DNA of 64,000 nt, from the NCBI RefSeq assembly GCF_003149515.1, contig NZ_CP029145.1, positions 2,728,001 through 2,792,000 of the forward strand. Reading direction: 5' to 3'. Each line of letters opens with the position of its first letter. Position 1 is the first letter of the stretch. The notes under the pieces are model-generated. The model was not told the DNA's origin. It worked only from the letters and a program-made list of their open reading frames with translations, and ran no database searches. Made by a program: the position numbers and the translations under genes. The DNA comes from Hymenobacter nivis (lineage in GTDB: Bacteria; Bacteroidota; Bacteroidia; Cytophagales; Hymenobacteraceae). Shown here in pieces: positions 34,261-42,796 of this stretch.

Positions 34261-35073
34261 ATGCGCCGCTGGATTTACGCTGCTCCGTCTGCCTTGCTGC
34301 TCCTGGCCGCCCAACCGGCTACGGGGCCCGGCGAGGCCGTGCGCTACCTGCCGCAGGCCAGCTTCGGGCGCGGCGAGGTCATCAACTACAAAGTGCACTA
34401 CGGCCTCATCAACGCCGCCGAGGCCACCGTGGAAACCAGCGGGGCCCTGGAGCGCGTGGCCAACCGCCCCTGCTACAAGGCCACCGTGAGCGGGCGCACC
34501 ATCGGCTCGTTCGACTTCTTCCTGCGCATCCGCGACCAGTGGCGCGCCTACATCGATACGGCCAGCATCCTGCCGCTGCGGGCCCAGCGCGACATTACGG
34601 AGAAGGGCTACCACAAAAAGGAAACGGTGGACTTTGACCAGATCCGCGACGTGGCCGACGTGCAGGACCACAACAAAGAGAACCCCACCCGCACATCAGT
34701 GAAGGTGGCCAACAACTGCCTGGAGCTGGTAAGCGGCTTTTATTACCTGCGTACCATCAACTTCGACCACATGCACCCAGGCGAAATAGTGCGGATGCCG
34801 GCCTACTTCGACGGCAGTAACTTCCTGCTCGAAGTGGTGTACAAAGGCCGCGAAACTGTGGAAACCAAGGCCGGCACAGTGCGCACGTTCAAGCTGGTGC
34901 CCAAAATGCCGGCCAATAAGATTTTCAAGGGCGAAAACGCCATTTCGGTATATCTCTCCGATGACCGCAACAAGATTCCGGTGCTCTTCCAAGCCGAGCT
35001 ATTCGTGGGCGCCGTGAAGGTGGACATGTACCAGTACCGCGGCCTGAAATGGCAGGTGAACATGGTGCAATAG
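34261..35073 (+). CDS. DUF3108 secreted protein
   Basis: A 270-residue protein of the DUF3108 family, function unknown, exported (signal peptide MRRWIYAAPSALLLLAA). Family pieces include FGRGEVINYKVHYGLINAAE, RTIGSFDFFLRIRDQWRAYI and ETVDFDQIRDVADVQDHN. Also present are HPGEIVRMPAYFDGSNF and the ending DMYQYRGLKWQVNMVQ. TAGATTTA at 34236 resembles a -7 element. Followed by a large inverted repeat. Confidence 0.85.
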   Translation: MRRWIYAAPSALLLLAAQPATGPGEAVRYLPQASFGRGEVINYKVHYGLINAAEATVETSGALERVANRPCYKATVSGRTIGSFDFFLRIRDQWRAYIDTASILPLRAQRDITEKGYHKKETVDFDQIRDVADVQDHNKENPTRTSVKVANNCLELVSGFYYLRTINFDHMHPGEIVRMPAYFDGSNFLLEVVYKGRETVETKAGTVRTFKLVPKMPANKIFKGENAISVYLSDDRNKIPVLFQAELFVGAVKVDMYQYRGLKWQVNMVQ

Positions 35074-35087
35074 CCGGCGGCGGGGCC

Positions 35088-35220
35088 CCGGGCTGCCGAC
35101 TTTTTCGCCGGCCGCCCAATCGCTGCATTATTAGGCCTGCTTTTAGAGCCCCCATAGTAACAGTCGCTCCTAGGGGGCCTAACGATTGCCGGGCAGCCGG
35201 CGAAAAAGTCGGTAGCCCGG
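35088..35220. repeat. 133-bp inverted repeat (CCGGGCT element)
   Basis: CCGGGCTGCCGACTTTTTCG at the left and, reversed, CCGGGCTACCGACTTTTTCG at the right. The pairing extends through GCCGGC and includes inner GGCCTAA/TTAGGCC and GCCCCC/GGGGGC stems. It lies between DUF3108 and the response regulator; no other copy is seen in the window. Confidence 0.8.
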
Positions 35221-35271
35221 CCAGAGGCCCGCGTCACACAAACGTAACACTGCCTTGACGCAACGCGGCGG

Positions 35272-35279
35272 TAATTTTG
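35272..35279 (+). promoter_or_regulatory. Putative -7 element TAATTTTG of the response regulator
   Basis: Perfect TAnnTTTG, 30 bases upstream of the ATG at 35309. It supports that start over the one at 35255. Confidence 0.6.
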
Positions 35280-35308
35280 TGGCAACATTCCACCTAAGCC
35301 CCCGCGCC

Positions 35309-36004
35309 ATGAGCACTGCGAAACCGCCCGTTTACAAAGTTCTGGTGGTCGACGACGACCCGGACATCGTGGAATTGCTGGAATTCAACCTGAAAAAGGA
35401 GGGCTACCTCACCGCCTCAGCTGGCGACGGCCGCCAGGCCCTGGAAGTGGCCGCCACCTTTGGCCCCGACATCATCCTACTCGACGTGATGATGCCCCAC
35501 CTCGACGGCATCGCCGCCTGCCGCCTGCTGCGCGAGCAGCCCAAGTTCAAGGACACATACATCCTGTTCCTGACGGCCCGCGCCGAAGAGTTTTCCGAAG
35601 TGGCGGCCTTCGACGCCGGGGCCGACGATTTCATCGCCAAGCCCATCAAACCCCGGGCCCTGCTCAGCCGCCTGGCCGCCCTCAAGCGCCGCGACCAAGA
35701 CCCGCACGCCGCCGTAGAAGCCATCGAAATCAACGGCTTGCGCATCGACCGCACCGGGTTTGCCGTGTACCAGGATGGCCGCAAAATTACGCTCCCCAAG
35801 AAGGAATTCGAGCTACTGGCCTTCCTGGCCGCCGCACCCCACAAGGTGTTCAACCGCGAAGAGCTGCTCCAAAACATCTGGGGCAACGACGTTTTCGTGC
35901 TGGCCCGCACCGTGGATGTACACGTGCGCAAGGTGCGCGAAAAGGTGGGCGACCACCACATCCAAACCATCAAAGGCGTGGGCTACCGGTTCAACGCCGA
36001 CTAG
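35309..36004 (+). CDS. OmpR/PhoB-family response regulator
   Basis: Two-domain transcription regulator, 231 residues. The receiver domain (about 8-125) has the acidic pocket VVDDDPD, phosphoacceptor Asp in DIILLDVMMPHLDG, Thr in LFLTARAEE and Lys in DFIAKPIKPR. The C-terminal winged helix (about 140-230) ends IQTIKGVGYRFNAD. It resembles PhoB-like regulators. The cognate sensor kinase is encoded about 200 bases downstream. Confidence 0.93.
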   Translation: MSTAKPPVYKVLVVDDDPDIVELLEFNLKKEGYLTASAGDGRQALEVAATFGPDIILLDVMMPHLDGIAACRLLREQPKFKDTYILFLTARAEEFSEVAAFDAGADDFIAKPIKPRALLSRLAALKRRDQDPHAAVEAIEINGLRIDRTGFAVYQDGRKITLPKKEFELLAFLAAAPHKVFNREELLQNIWGNDVFVLARTVDVHVRKVREKVGDHHIQTIKGVGYRFNAD

Positions 36005-36210
36005 TTTTTTTTAATGGGGGAGTGTGTTAGATGTGAAAATGTGCTGGATGCGTTGACGCAGTGTCCTTGGTATTCATTCCTTTTTGCACGGTATCTTTTG
36101 AAGCCGACGCTGGCAGCGTCGGCTTTATTTTTGAAAATTGTTACCGGGCAATTTGTACAACTGCATTCTCCACGTTTGCCACATCCTCCATATTTCCTAC
36201 ACTACGATAG

Positions 36211-37278
36211 ATGAACTTTTCCTCCCGCACCGTCGCCATCCTCATTGCGCTACTGGTAGCGGGCGTGCTCACGGCGTGCGCGCTGGTGGTGCCGGGCCTG
36301 CCGCAGCGCGAGGCGTTTCTGGCGGGCGGCATCACGGTGGCCGCGTGCTTTTTGCTAGTGTACCTGACGTTTGAGGCCCTGATTTTTCGGGAAATCAACG
36401 GCATTTACGCCGGCCTGGAGCACATCAAGCGCAAGGAGTTCAAAAAGCTGAGCAACAAGTTCTTGTTTCGGCCCGAGCCGGTGAAACGGGTGCGCGATGA
36501 GATTTTGCAGATGGCCGAGCGCCGGCAGCAGGAGATTGACGAGCTGAAGCGCCTCCAGGCCCTGCGCCGCGAGTTCTTGGCCGACGTGTCGCACGAGCTG
36601 AAAACGCCGCTTTTCGCCGCCCAGGGCTTCGTGCACACCGTGCTCGACGCCGAGGGCCCCGGCGACATCGACCCCGCCACCCGGCACAAGTTCCTCACCA
36701 AAGCTGCCACCAGCCTCGACACGCTTGACGCGCTGATTCAGGATTTAGTCACAATTTCGCAGCTCGAGCAGGGCGTGGTGCGCCTGCGCCGCCAGCGCTT
36801 CGACCTGGTGGCCCTGGTACGCGAAATATTCGAGTTGGTAGAGGAAAAGGCCCGCCGTCGCGGTACCACGCTCGAACTACTGCCGCCCAAGTACGCCACC
36901 GTGGACCTCACCATCGTGGCCGACCGCAACCGCATCCGCCAAGTGCTCATCAACCTGATTGACAACGCCGTGAAGTACGGCCGCGACCAGGGCCAGGTGC
37001 GCGTGTCGCTGCTGGAAAGCCACCGCGGCGTGCGCATTGTGGTGCGCGACGACGGCCCTGGCATCGCCCCCGAGCACCAGGCCCGCATCTTCGAGCGCTT
37101 CTACCGGATTGATAAAAGCCGCTCGCGCGAGTCGGGTGGCTCGGGCCTGGGGCTGGCCATCAGCAAGCACATTGTAGAGGCCCACAAGTCGGGCATCCGC
37201 GTGAAGAGCGCCGTGGGTGAGGGCACCACCATGGAGTTCAAATTGCCCAAGCCCAAGGTGGCGCCCGGGGCCCCCTAG
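36211..37278 (+). CDS. Sensor histidine kinase (PhoR-like)
   Basis: Membrane kinase of 355 residues expected to phosphorylate the regulator upstream. Two N-terminal transmembrane segments (about 7-28 and 38-58) leave almost no periplasmic sensor. A linker with HIKRKEFKKLSNKF leads to the dimerisation/phosphoacceptor box FLADVSHELKTPL (His about 129) and the ATPase domain. There the N box is INLIDNAVKYG, G1 VRDDGPGIAPE, F box ERFYRID and G2 GGSGLGLAISKHIV. All catalytic boxes are intact. Confidence 0.93.
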   Translation: MNFSSRTVAILIALLVAGVLTACALVVPGLPQREAFLAGGITVAACFLLVYLTFEALIFREINGIYAGLEHIKRKEFKKLSNKFLFRPEPVKRVRDEILQMAERRQQEIDELKRLQALRREFLADVSHELKTPLFAAQGFVHTVLDAEGPGDIDPATRHKFLTKAATSLDTLDALIQDLVTISQLEQGVVRLRRQRFDLVALVREIFELVEEKARRRGTTLELLPPKYATVDLTIVADRNRIRQVLINLIDNAVKYGRDQGQVRVSLLESHRGVRIVVRDDGPGIAPEHQARIFERFYRIDKSRSRESGGSGLGLAISKHIVEAHKSGIRVKSAVGEGTTMEFKLPKPKVAPGAP

Positions 37279-37300
37279 CCCGGGGCGGGGCCCCCAGCCG

Positions 37301-37308
37301 TACCTTTG
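37301..37308 (+). promoter_or_regulatory. Putative -7 element TACCTTTG close to the pseudouridine synthase start
   Basis: Perfect match only 8 bases before the ATG at 37317, implying a nearly leaderless mRNA if used. Confidence 0.5.
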
Positions 37309-37316
37309 GAGCCCTT

Positions 37317-38030
37317 ATGAAGCTCCCGAATTTCGCCGACCTTATCCTGTTTGAAAGCGACGACTACCTCGTTGTCAACAAGCCGCCCTTTCTGGCCACG
37401 CTCGACGAGCGGGTGGGCGGGGCCCCCAATATGCTGCGCATGGCGCGCCAGCACTACGACGACATCCAGGCCGCCCACCGCCTCGACCGCGACACCAGCG
37501 GGGCCCTGGCCTTTGCCAAGCACCCCGAGGCCTACCGCCACCTGGCCATGCAGTTCGAGAGCCGGGAGGTGAAAAAGCAGTACCACGCCGTTGTCTGGGG
37601 CACTCCGCGCCTGGAGCACCAGCTCGTGGACCGCCACATCGAAACCACCACCCGCGGCAAGGCCCGCCTCGCCTACAAGGGCAAGGAGGCCGAAACCTAC
37701 TTCACTACGCTCGACACGTACACTCGCCACGCCCTTGTACTGGCCGAGCCCGTGACCGGCCGGATGCACCAGATTCGGCTGCATTTGCAGTACCTCCAGG
37801 CCCCCATCGTGGGCGACGGCATGTACGGCGGCGAGGATTTTTTCCTCTCGTCGCTCAAGAAGAAGTTTAACCTAAAGGAGGGCGAAACCGAGCAGCCGTT
37901 CATCAAGCGCTTTGCCCTGCACGCCATGCGCCTGCAATTCGCGGGCCTCGGGGGCGAAGAAATAGCGGTGGATGCCCCCTACCCCAAAGACTTCCGGGTG
38001 CTGGTGGACGTACTGGCCCAGAACCGCTAG
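37317..38030 (+). CDS. RluA-family RNA pseudouridine synthase
   Basis: Isomerises uridine to pseudouridine in rRNA or tRNA. The 237-residue protein lacks an S4 domain and starts directly with the catalytic fold (LILFESDDYLVVNKPPFLAT). The catalytic Asp is in AHRLDRDTSGALAFAKH; the later motif VTGRMHQIRLHLQYLQAPIV is present, followed by HAMRLQFAG. The exact target site is unknown. Confidence 0.93.
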   Translation: MKLPNFADLILFESDDYLVVNKPPFLATLDERVGGAPNMLRMARQHYDDIQAAHRLDRDTSGALAFAKHPEAYRHLAMQFESREVKKQYHAVVWGTPRLEHQLVDRHIETTTRGKARLAYKGKEAETYFTTLDTYTRHALVLAEPVTGRMHQIRLHLQYLQAPIVGDGMYGGEDFFLSSLKKKFNLKEGETEQPFIKRFALHAMRLQFAGLGGEEIAVDAPYPKDFRVLVDVLAQNR

Positions 38031-38046
38031 GGCCCCAGCCGCTAAG

Positions 38047-38108
38047 TTCGTCGTCAGTTGCTAGTTGTCAGCTAATCTATAAGATACTGACTAGCAATTG
38101 ACAATGAA
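38047..38108. repeat. GTCAGTT-type inverted repeat
   Basis: CAGTTGCTAGTTGTCAGC and, reversed, TTGTCAATTGCTAGTCAG with a short spacer. It lies between the convergent pseudouridine synthase and membrane protein genes. Confidence 0.7.
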
Positions 38109-38132
38109 TAACTTATCTAGCGTACTTTTTAT

Positions 38133-39599
38133 TTAGCGCACTTTCTCGAACACCACCAGCCGCGCCGTGCCCCGGCTGGGGTTGTCGGCCTGGCGCAGCT
38201 GGGCCCCGGCCCAGCGCTGTCGGAAGTGTGGGTTGGTCACCAGCATTTCGAGCGGCAGGTTTCCCTCCACAGTGCTAAACCAGTCGTCCCAGAATACCAG
38301 GGTGCCCACAGGTAGCTGCTCCAGGCTGGTGTGGCCGTTGACCGATGCAATGGGGCGGGCCCGCCGGTCGAACACGTCCACGTCCAGGGCCCGGCCGATG
38401 GCCGGATGGTCGAGCACCACGGGGCGTGCCGGGGTCCCGGGCTGCTGCCGATACCAAGCAGCAGCCTGCTCGGCCAGCGCTAAGTCGCCGGGAATGGCAA
38501 AGTCGCGCTGCCAGCGCATCTCCATGCGCAGCCCCGTGAAGAGGAACACCACCGCCAACGCGGCCACCCCCAGCGCAATGCGCTGCCGCGCGGCGGCCGT
38601 GCGGCCTAGCGCGCACAGCACGCTCAGGCCGCGTAGGGCAATGATGGCCAGCAGGGGCATAAGCGACGCCAGCACCCGCACCAGTCCCGCCGACCCAAAC
38701 AAACCGAACACCCAAAACAAGGTGTGGGCCGCCACGAACACCGCCGCGCTGCCGTACACGAGTAGCAGCTCGGCCCGAAAAAACGGGTTTTGCCAATTGG
38801 TGCGGCGCGCAGCGCGCCAGAGCAGTTGCCCGCCGCCCAGCACCGCCAGGGCCCCAATTACCCAGCCCAGCAAGGAGACCAGCCCCACCGCAAACTGGCC
38901 CCAGCCGCCGTGCCCGTAGGCCGACAATGTGGAGTAGGCGTTGCGCCCAAATACCCAGCCCGGCTCGTGCAGCACCAGGGCCCCCACGGCGCTGTACATG
39001 GCGTAGCCTAAAAATACCAGCGGCAGGGCCCGCCACTGCCGCTGCCACCCCAAGTACAACACCCACAGCCCCAACAGGATGAAGCCTTCCGAACGCACAA
39101 ACGGCAGCCACGACACCAGCGCCACCGACCACGCCGGGCGCCCGGCCACGGCCAGCGCCACCCCGCCCACCAGCACCAGGCCAAACAGCGGCTCCGTAAG
39201 GCCCGAAAACTGGATGCGGAAGTAATCGGGGGCCGCGTAGCAGCACAGGATGGCCAACGCCGCGTAGGGCACGCGCAGGGCACGCGCAACGCGGTAGCTC
39301 AGCCAGGCCGACGCCGCCACCAGCCCGCATTGAAACAGCATGAGGACCCGGTAGCCCAGCTGCGAGGGGCCCATGATGACCAGCGTAAAGAACGGCTTGG
39401 CCCACGAGTGCAGCAGGTTGAGGGGATGCTGCGGGGCGTAGCGGGCGTACAAATAGTGCTGGATGCTGTCGCCGGTATCGTAGGGGTTTTTGGTGATGAA
39501 CACGAACGCTACCGACACTAGCAGCCCAATTACCAACAGCCCACGGGCCACCCGGTCAGAATCGGCAAAATCGTCAAGCGTGGTACGAAGCGGGGCCAT
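38133..39599 (-). CDS. Polytopic membrane protein, glycosyltransferase-like
   Basis: A 488-residue inner-membrane protein with about ten to eleven hydrophobic helices and a soluble C-terminal domain (about 380-488). The region NPYDTGDSIQHYLYARYAPQ after the first helix has acidic residues placed as in GT-C mannosyl/glucosyltransferases. This suggests, but does not prove, a lipid-linked sugar transferase. The alternative start at 39611 adds four residues. It stands alone between convergent and divergent neighbours. Confidence 0.7.
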   Translation of the reverse strand: MAPLRTTLDDFADSDRVARGLLVIGLLVSVAFVFITKNPYDTGDSIQHYLYARYAPQHPLNLLHSWAKPFFTLVIMGPSQLGYRVLMLFQCGLVAASAWLSYRVARALRVPYAALAILCCYAAPDYFRIQFSGLTEPLFGLVLVGGVALAVAGRPAWSVALVSWLPFVRSEGFILLGLWVLYLGWQRQWRALPLVFLGYAMYSAVGALVLHEPGWVFGRNAYSTLSAYGHGGWGQFAVGLVSLLGWVIGALAVLGGGQLLWRAARRTNWQNPFFRAELLLVYGSAAVFVAAHTLFWVFGLFGSAGLVRVLASLMPLLAIIALRGLSVLCALGRTAAARQRIALGVAALAVVFLFTGLRMEMRWQRDFAIPGDLALAEQAAAWYRQQPGTPARPVVLDHPAIGRALDVDVFDRRARPIASVNGHTSLEQLPVGTLVFWDDWFSTVEGNLPLEMLVTNPHFRQRWAGAQLRQADNPSRGTARLVVFEKVR

Positions 39600-39669
39600 G
39601 GAATAGGGCAACGGTGGGGGAAGGTGCGCAAAAGTAGGGGGCCCCGCAAGACAAAATCCTGAATACTAC

Positions 39670-39700
39670 TTGGTAATCTGAGCAGAAAAAGGTACCTTTG
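39670..39700 (+). promoter_or_regulatory. Promoter of the rplM operon
   Basis: TTG at 39670-39672, a 20-base spacer and TACCTTTG at 39693-39700. This is the most complete match to the Bacteroidota two-part promoter that I found here. Confidence 0.75.
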
Positions 39701-39711
39701 TGTCCGTTTTT

Positions 39712-39747
39712 CCCGAAGCCCAACCGGCTTCGGGTTTATTTTCAATT
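39712..39747 (+). promoter_or_regulatory. Hairpin in the rplM leader
   Basis: CCCGAAGCC and GGCTTCGGG with a 5-base loop, followed by TTTATTTTC. It lies between promoter and rplM and looks like a small terminator. It could be an autoregulatory leader for L13/S9; such leaders have been proposed for L13 in this phylum, but I cannot verify a match. Confidence 0.5.
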
Positions 39748-39773
39748 GTTTAGCCTACCTATATTTCCGACTC

Positions 39774-40226
39774 ATGGACCACCTGAGCTTCAAGACGACC
39801 CACGTCAACAAGGCCAACGCCCAGAAAAGCTGGGTTATCGTCGACGCCAGCGTAGCCCCGCTGGGCCGCGTGTGCAGCCAGATTGCCAACATCCTGCGCG
39901 GCAAGCACAAGCCGTCGTTCACCCCCAACTCCGACTGCGGTGACAGCGTAATCGTCATCAACGCCGATCAGGTACGCCTGACGGGCAAAAAGATGACCGA
40001 GAAGGTGTACATCACCCACTCGGGCTACCCCGGCGGCCAGAAGCGCCGCACCGTGCGCGAGCAGATGAACCGCGATTCGCGCCGCGTAATCGAGCACGCC
40101 GTAAAAGGCATGCTGCAAGGCAACAAGCTGGGCGCCGCCCAGTACCGCAATATGTACGTGTACGCCGGTACCGAGCACCCGCATGAGGCCCAGCAGCCCC
40201 AACTCATTGAACTCACCAACCTGTAA
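39774..40226 (+). CDS. rplM: 50S ribosomal protein L13
   Basis: Large-subunit ribosomal protein of 150 residues. Family pieces: KSWVIVDASVAPLGRVCSQI, ILRGKHKPSFTPNSDCGD and VIVINADQVRLTGKK. HSGYPGGQK and VKGMLQGNKLGAAQYRNMYV are also present. First gene of the L13-S9 pair, with its own promoter and leader hairpin. Confidence 0.97.
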   Translation: MDHLSFKTTHVNKANAQKSWVIVDASVAPLGRVCSQIANILRGKHKPSFTPNSDCGDSVIVINADQVRLTGKKMTEKVYITHSGYPGGQKRRTVREQMNRDSRRVIEHAVKGMLQGNKLGAAQYRNMYVYAGTEHPHEAQQPQLIELTNL

Positions 40227-40230
40227 TTTT

Positions 40231-40351
40231 TAAATGTGGGGAATGAGTAGAACGTGAGAGATGTGGAAAATGGTCTTGCTTTTAGCTGACTAAATATTTT
40301 CATATTACGCATATTCTCACATCTTCCACACCAGATGCATTTTCACATTTT
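40231..40351. repeat. ATGTGAAAATG-type inverted repeat between rplM and rpsI
   Basis: The left side has AATGTGGGGAATGAG and GAGATGTGGAAAATGG. The right side, reversed, has AAATGTGAAAATGCATCTG and GTGGAAGATGTGAGAATAT. The whole 135-base spacer of this ribosomal pair is made of this repeat, where most genomes have a short gap. Confidence 0.65.
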
Positions 40352-40361
40352 TTCAACTTAA

Positions 40362-40748
40362 ATGGCAATTACCAACACCTCTGGTAGAAGAAAAACCTCG
40401 GTGGCCCGCATCTACATGCAGGCCGGGCAAGGGAATATCACTATCAACGACCGGGACATGAAAACGTACTTCAGCAACGAGTTGCTGGAAAACGTCGTGA
40501 ACCAACCCCTCACCCTCCTCGAGCAAGTCGGCCAGTACGACATTAAGGTGAACGTGAAAGGCGGCGGCATTTCGGCCCAGGCCGAAGCCATCCGTTTGGC
40601 CATCACCAAGGCTTTGGTGAGCAACAACGAGGAAACTCGTCCGGCGCTAAAGAAAGAAGGTTTCCTGACCCGCGACCCGCGGATGGTGGAACGCAAGAAG
40701 TTCGGCAAGCGCAAAGCCCGTCGTTCGTTCCAGTTCTCGAAACGCTAA
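40362..40748 (+). CDS. rpsI: 30S ribosomal protein S9
   Basis: Small-subunit ribosomal protein, 128 residues. It has SGRRKTSVARIYMQAGQGN near the start, INDRDMKTYFSN, and VKGGGISAQAEAIRLAITKA. The conserved basic tail ends RKKFGKRKARRSFQFSKR, whose last residues contact P-site tRNA. Normal length. Confidence 0.97.
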   Translation: MAITNTSGRRKTSVARIYMQAGQGNITINDRDMKTYFSNELLENVVNQPLTLLEQVGQYDIKVNVKGGGISAQAEAIRLAITKALVSNNEETRPALKKEGFLTRDPRMVERKKFGKRKARRSFQFSKR

Positions 40749-40752
40749 AACC

Positions 40753-40759
40753 AGGAGGA
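40753..40759 (+). promoter_or_regulatory. Canonical Shine-Dalgarno sequence AGGAGGA of rpsB
   Basis: Nine bases between AGGAGG and the ATG at 40768. Genes I checked elsewhere in the window (rplM, rpsI, tsf, guaB, moxR, recA, STAS) have no comparable sequence, so this one stands out. Confidence 0.75.
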
Positions 40760-40767
40760 CCTTTATC

Positions 40768-41535
40768 ATGGCTCAGACAACCTATAAAGACCTGCTCGAA
40801 GCAGGCTCGCATTTTGGTCACCTCACCCGCAAGTGGGACCCCAAGATGGCGCCGTATATCTTCATGGAGAAGAACGGCATCCACATCATCGACCTGAACA
40901 AGACGCTGGTTTCGCTGGAGTACGCCTCCACCGCCATCCGCAACATCGCTAAGAGTGGCCGCAAAATCATGTTTGTGGCCACCAAAAAGCAGGCCCAAGA
41001 GATTGTGACCACCGAAGCTGAGCGTCTAAAGATGCCCTTTGTTACCGACCGGTGGCTGGGTGGCATGCTCACCAACTTCGCCACGGTGCGCAAGTCGCTG
41101 AAAAAAATGTCGACCATCGACAAGATGGTGAAAGAGAACACGGCCTACGCCGCTCTCGCCAAGCGTGAGAAGCTGATGATGTCGCGTGAGCGCGCCAAGC
41201 TTGACCGCGTGCTGGGTGGCATCGCCGACCTCGGCCGCCTGCCCGCCGCCCTGTTCGTGGTAGACGTGAAGCGCGAGCACATCGCCGTGAAAGAAGCTCA
41301 GAAATTGGGTATTCCGGTGTTTGCCATGTGCGACACCAATTCGAACCCCGAGCTGGTGCAGTTCCCGATTCCCGCCAACGACGACGCCTCGAAGTCGATC
41401 CAGCTCATCGTGGGCGTGATCGGCAAGGCGATTGAAGAAGGCCTGTCGGAGCGCAAGGTGGACAAGGAGGACGCCGACCGCAAGGAGGCTGACGAAGCCG
41501 CCATTGCCGAGAAAACTGCTGCCGACGAGGAATAA
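40768..41535 (+). CDS. rpsB: 30S ribosomal protein S2
   Basis: Small-subunit protein of 255 residues. Starts with DLLEAGSHFGHLTRKWDPKM; next come IFMEKNGIHIIDLNKT, RWLGGMLTNFATVRKS and LPAALFVVDVKREHIAVKEA. VFAMCDTNSNPELVQFPIPA is followed by an acidic tail. Located 19 bases after rpsI, so probably the same transcript, but with its own strong ribosome-binding site and followed by a terminator-like hairpin before tsf. Confidence 0.97.
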   Translation: MAQTTYKDLLEAGSHFGHLTRKWDPKMAPYIFMEKNGIHIIDLNKTLVSLEYASTAIRNIAKSGRKIMFVATKKQAQEIVTTEAERLKMPFVTDRWLGGMLTNFATVRKSLKKMSTIDKMVKENTAYAALAKREKLMMSRERAKLDRVLGGIADLGRLPAALFVVDVKREHIAVKEAQKLGIPVFAMCDTNSNPELVQFPIPANDDASKSIQLIVGVIGKAIEEGLSERKVDKEDADRKEADEAAIAEKTAADEE

Positions 41536-41554
41536 GCGCCTTTTCGCTCTTTGA

Positions 41555-41607
41555 AAGAAGGGAACCTTCGCGAAGCAGTTGGCTCCGGGGGTTCCCTTCT
41601 TCTTTTT
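41555..41607 (+). terminator. Terminator/attenuator between rpsB and tsf
   Basis: AAGAAGGGAACC and GGTTCCCTTCTT (12 bp) with a 23-base loop, then CTTTTTG. Classical intrinsic terminator shape; read-through would set the tsf level. Confidence 0.8.
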
Positions 41608-41636
41608 GATTCTACACTCAACCCCAACTTACTCTA

Positions 41637-42473
41637 ATGGCCGCAATTACCGCCGCAGACGTAAACAAGCTCCGCACCATGACCGGTGCGGGCATGATGG
41701 ATTGCAAAAAAGCCCTCGTGGAAGCCGACGGCGACTTCGAAGCCGCCCGCGATATTCTCCGCAAGCACGGCCAGAAAATTGCCGACAAGCGCGCCGAAAA
41801 CGAAACCTCCGAGGGCCTCGTGCTCGTGAATGTGAGTGCCGACGGTACCAGCGGCAAATTGGTGGCCTTGGCTTGCGAAACCGAATCGGTGGCCAAAGTA
41901 GCCAACTTCCGTGAGTTGGCCCAGCAAATCCTGGACACGGCCGTGCGCACCAACGCCGGCACTAAGGAAGACCTGCTGGCCGCCAAGGCTGCCGACGGCC
42001 GCACCGTGCAGGAGCACGTGACGGACCTGATGGGCAAAATTGGCGAGAAGCTGGACGTGACCTACGCCACGCTGACCGCTGAGAAAGTCGCTTCGTACGT
42101 GCACTCCGACAGCAAGAAAGGCGTGCTCGTGGGCCTGAAGAACGTGGGCAGCGCCGACACCGCTGAGGTAGGCCGCGACGTAGCCATGCAAATCGTGGCC
42201 ATGAAGCCCGTTGCCGTGGACAAAGACGGCGTGGACTCCGCTACGGTAGAGCGCGAAATCGAAGTTGGCAAGGAGCAGGCGCGTGCCGAAGGCAAGCCCG
42301 AAGCCATGCTGGAGAAAATCGCCCAGGGCAAGCTCAACAAGTTCTACAAAGACAACACGCTCCTGAACCAGGAATTCGTGAAGGACAACTCGAAGACCAT
42401 CGCCCAATTGCTCGACGGCACGTCGAAAGGCATGACGGTTTCGGACTTCAAGCGCGTAGTCATCGGAGCTTAA
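41637..42473 (+). CDS. tsf: Elongation factor Ts
   Basis: Nucleotide exchange factor for EF-Tu, 278 residues. The N-terminal UBA-like domain has VNKLRTMTGAGMMDCKKALV and GDFEAARDILRKHGQKIA. The core contains VALACETESVAKVANFREL with the TE.DFV.K-like contact region altered to ESVAKVANF. The C-terminus has LLNQEFVKDNSKTIAQLL. Normal length and partner of rpsB as in most bacteria. Confidence 0.96.
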   Translation: MAAITAADVNKLRTMTGAGMMDCKKALVEADGDFEAARDILRKHGQKIADKRAENETSEGLVLVNVSADGTSGKLVALACETESVAKVANFRELAQQILDTAVRTNAGTKEDLLAAKAADGRTVQEHVTDLMGKIGEKLDVTYATLTAEKVASYVHSDSKKGVLVGLKNVGSADTAEVGRDVAMQIVAMKPVAVDKDGVDSATVEREIEVGKEQARAEGKPEAMLEKIAQGKLNKFYKDNTLLNQEFVKDNSKTIAQLLDGTSKGMTVSDFKRVVIGA

Positions 42474-42494
42474 TTGCTGCTTTTAGCTAAATTG

Positions 42495-42536
42495 AAAAGG
42501 CCCGCTAGCTCAACGCTAGCAGGCCTTTTATTTTTT
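42495..42536 (+). terminator. Rho-independent terminator of tsf
   Basis: AAAAGGCCCGCTAGC and GCTAGCAGGCCTTTT around a 5-base loop, then ATTTTTT. Confidence 0.92.
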
Positions 42537-42546
42537 GCTTCTGATA

Positions 42547-42735
42547 TCAGAGAGGAGACGATTTCCTTTGTCGGATTACTGAAATCAAGTATATAATTAG
42601 GCAGGCCATAAATGAAGAGCCAACAACCCAATGGATGTTATTGGTTACATGCAAGTCGAACCAAGAACCTAATACGTTTGTAATTGCCAGCACCAAAAAT
42701 GAGATTCTTAGGTACAGCGGGAAAACAAGTTTCAT
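42547..42735 (-). CDS. Small two-helix membrane protein
   Basis: A 62-residue protein with two predicted membrane helices (LYLRISFLVLAITNVLG and WVVGSSFMACLIIYLISVI) and a basic tail RQRKSSPL. The DNA is AT-rich compared with the surroundings. Function unknown. It is supported by a strong hydrophobic pattern, but could be chance. Confidence 0.45.
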   Translation of the reverse strand: MKLVFPLYLRISFLVLAITNVLGSWFDLHVTNNIHWVVGSSFMACLIIYLISVIRQRKSSPL

Positions 42736-42796
42736 AAGCGGCTACAGCAATGGTGCTTCCAAATATATAAAATTAAGGCTAATTGCACACATTGAC

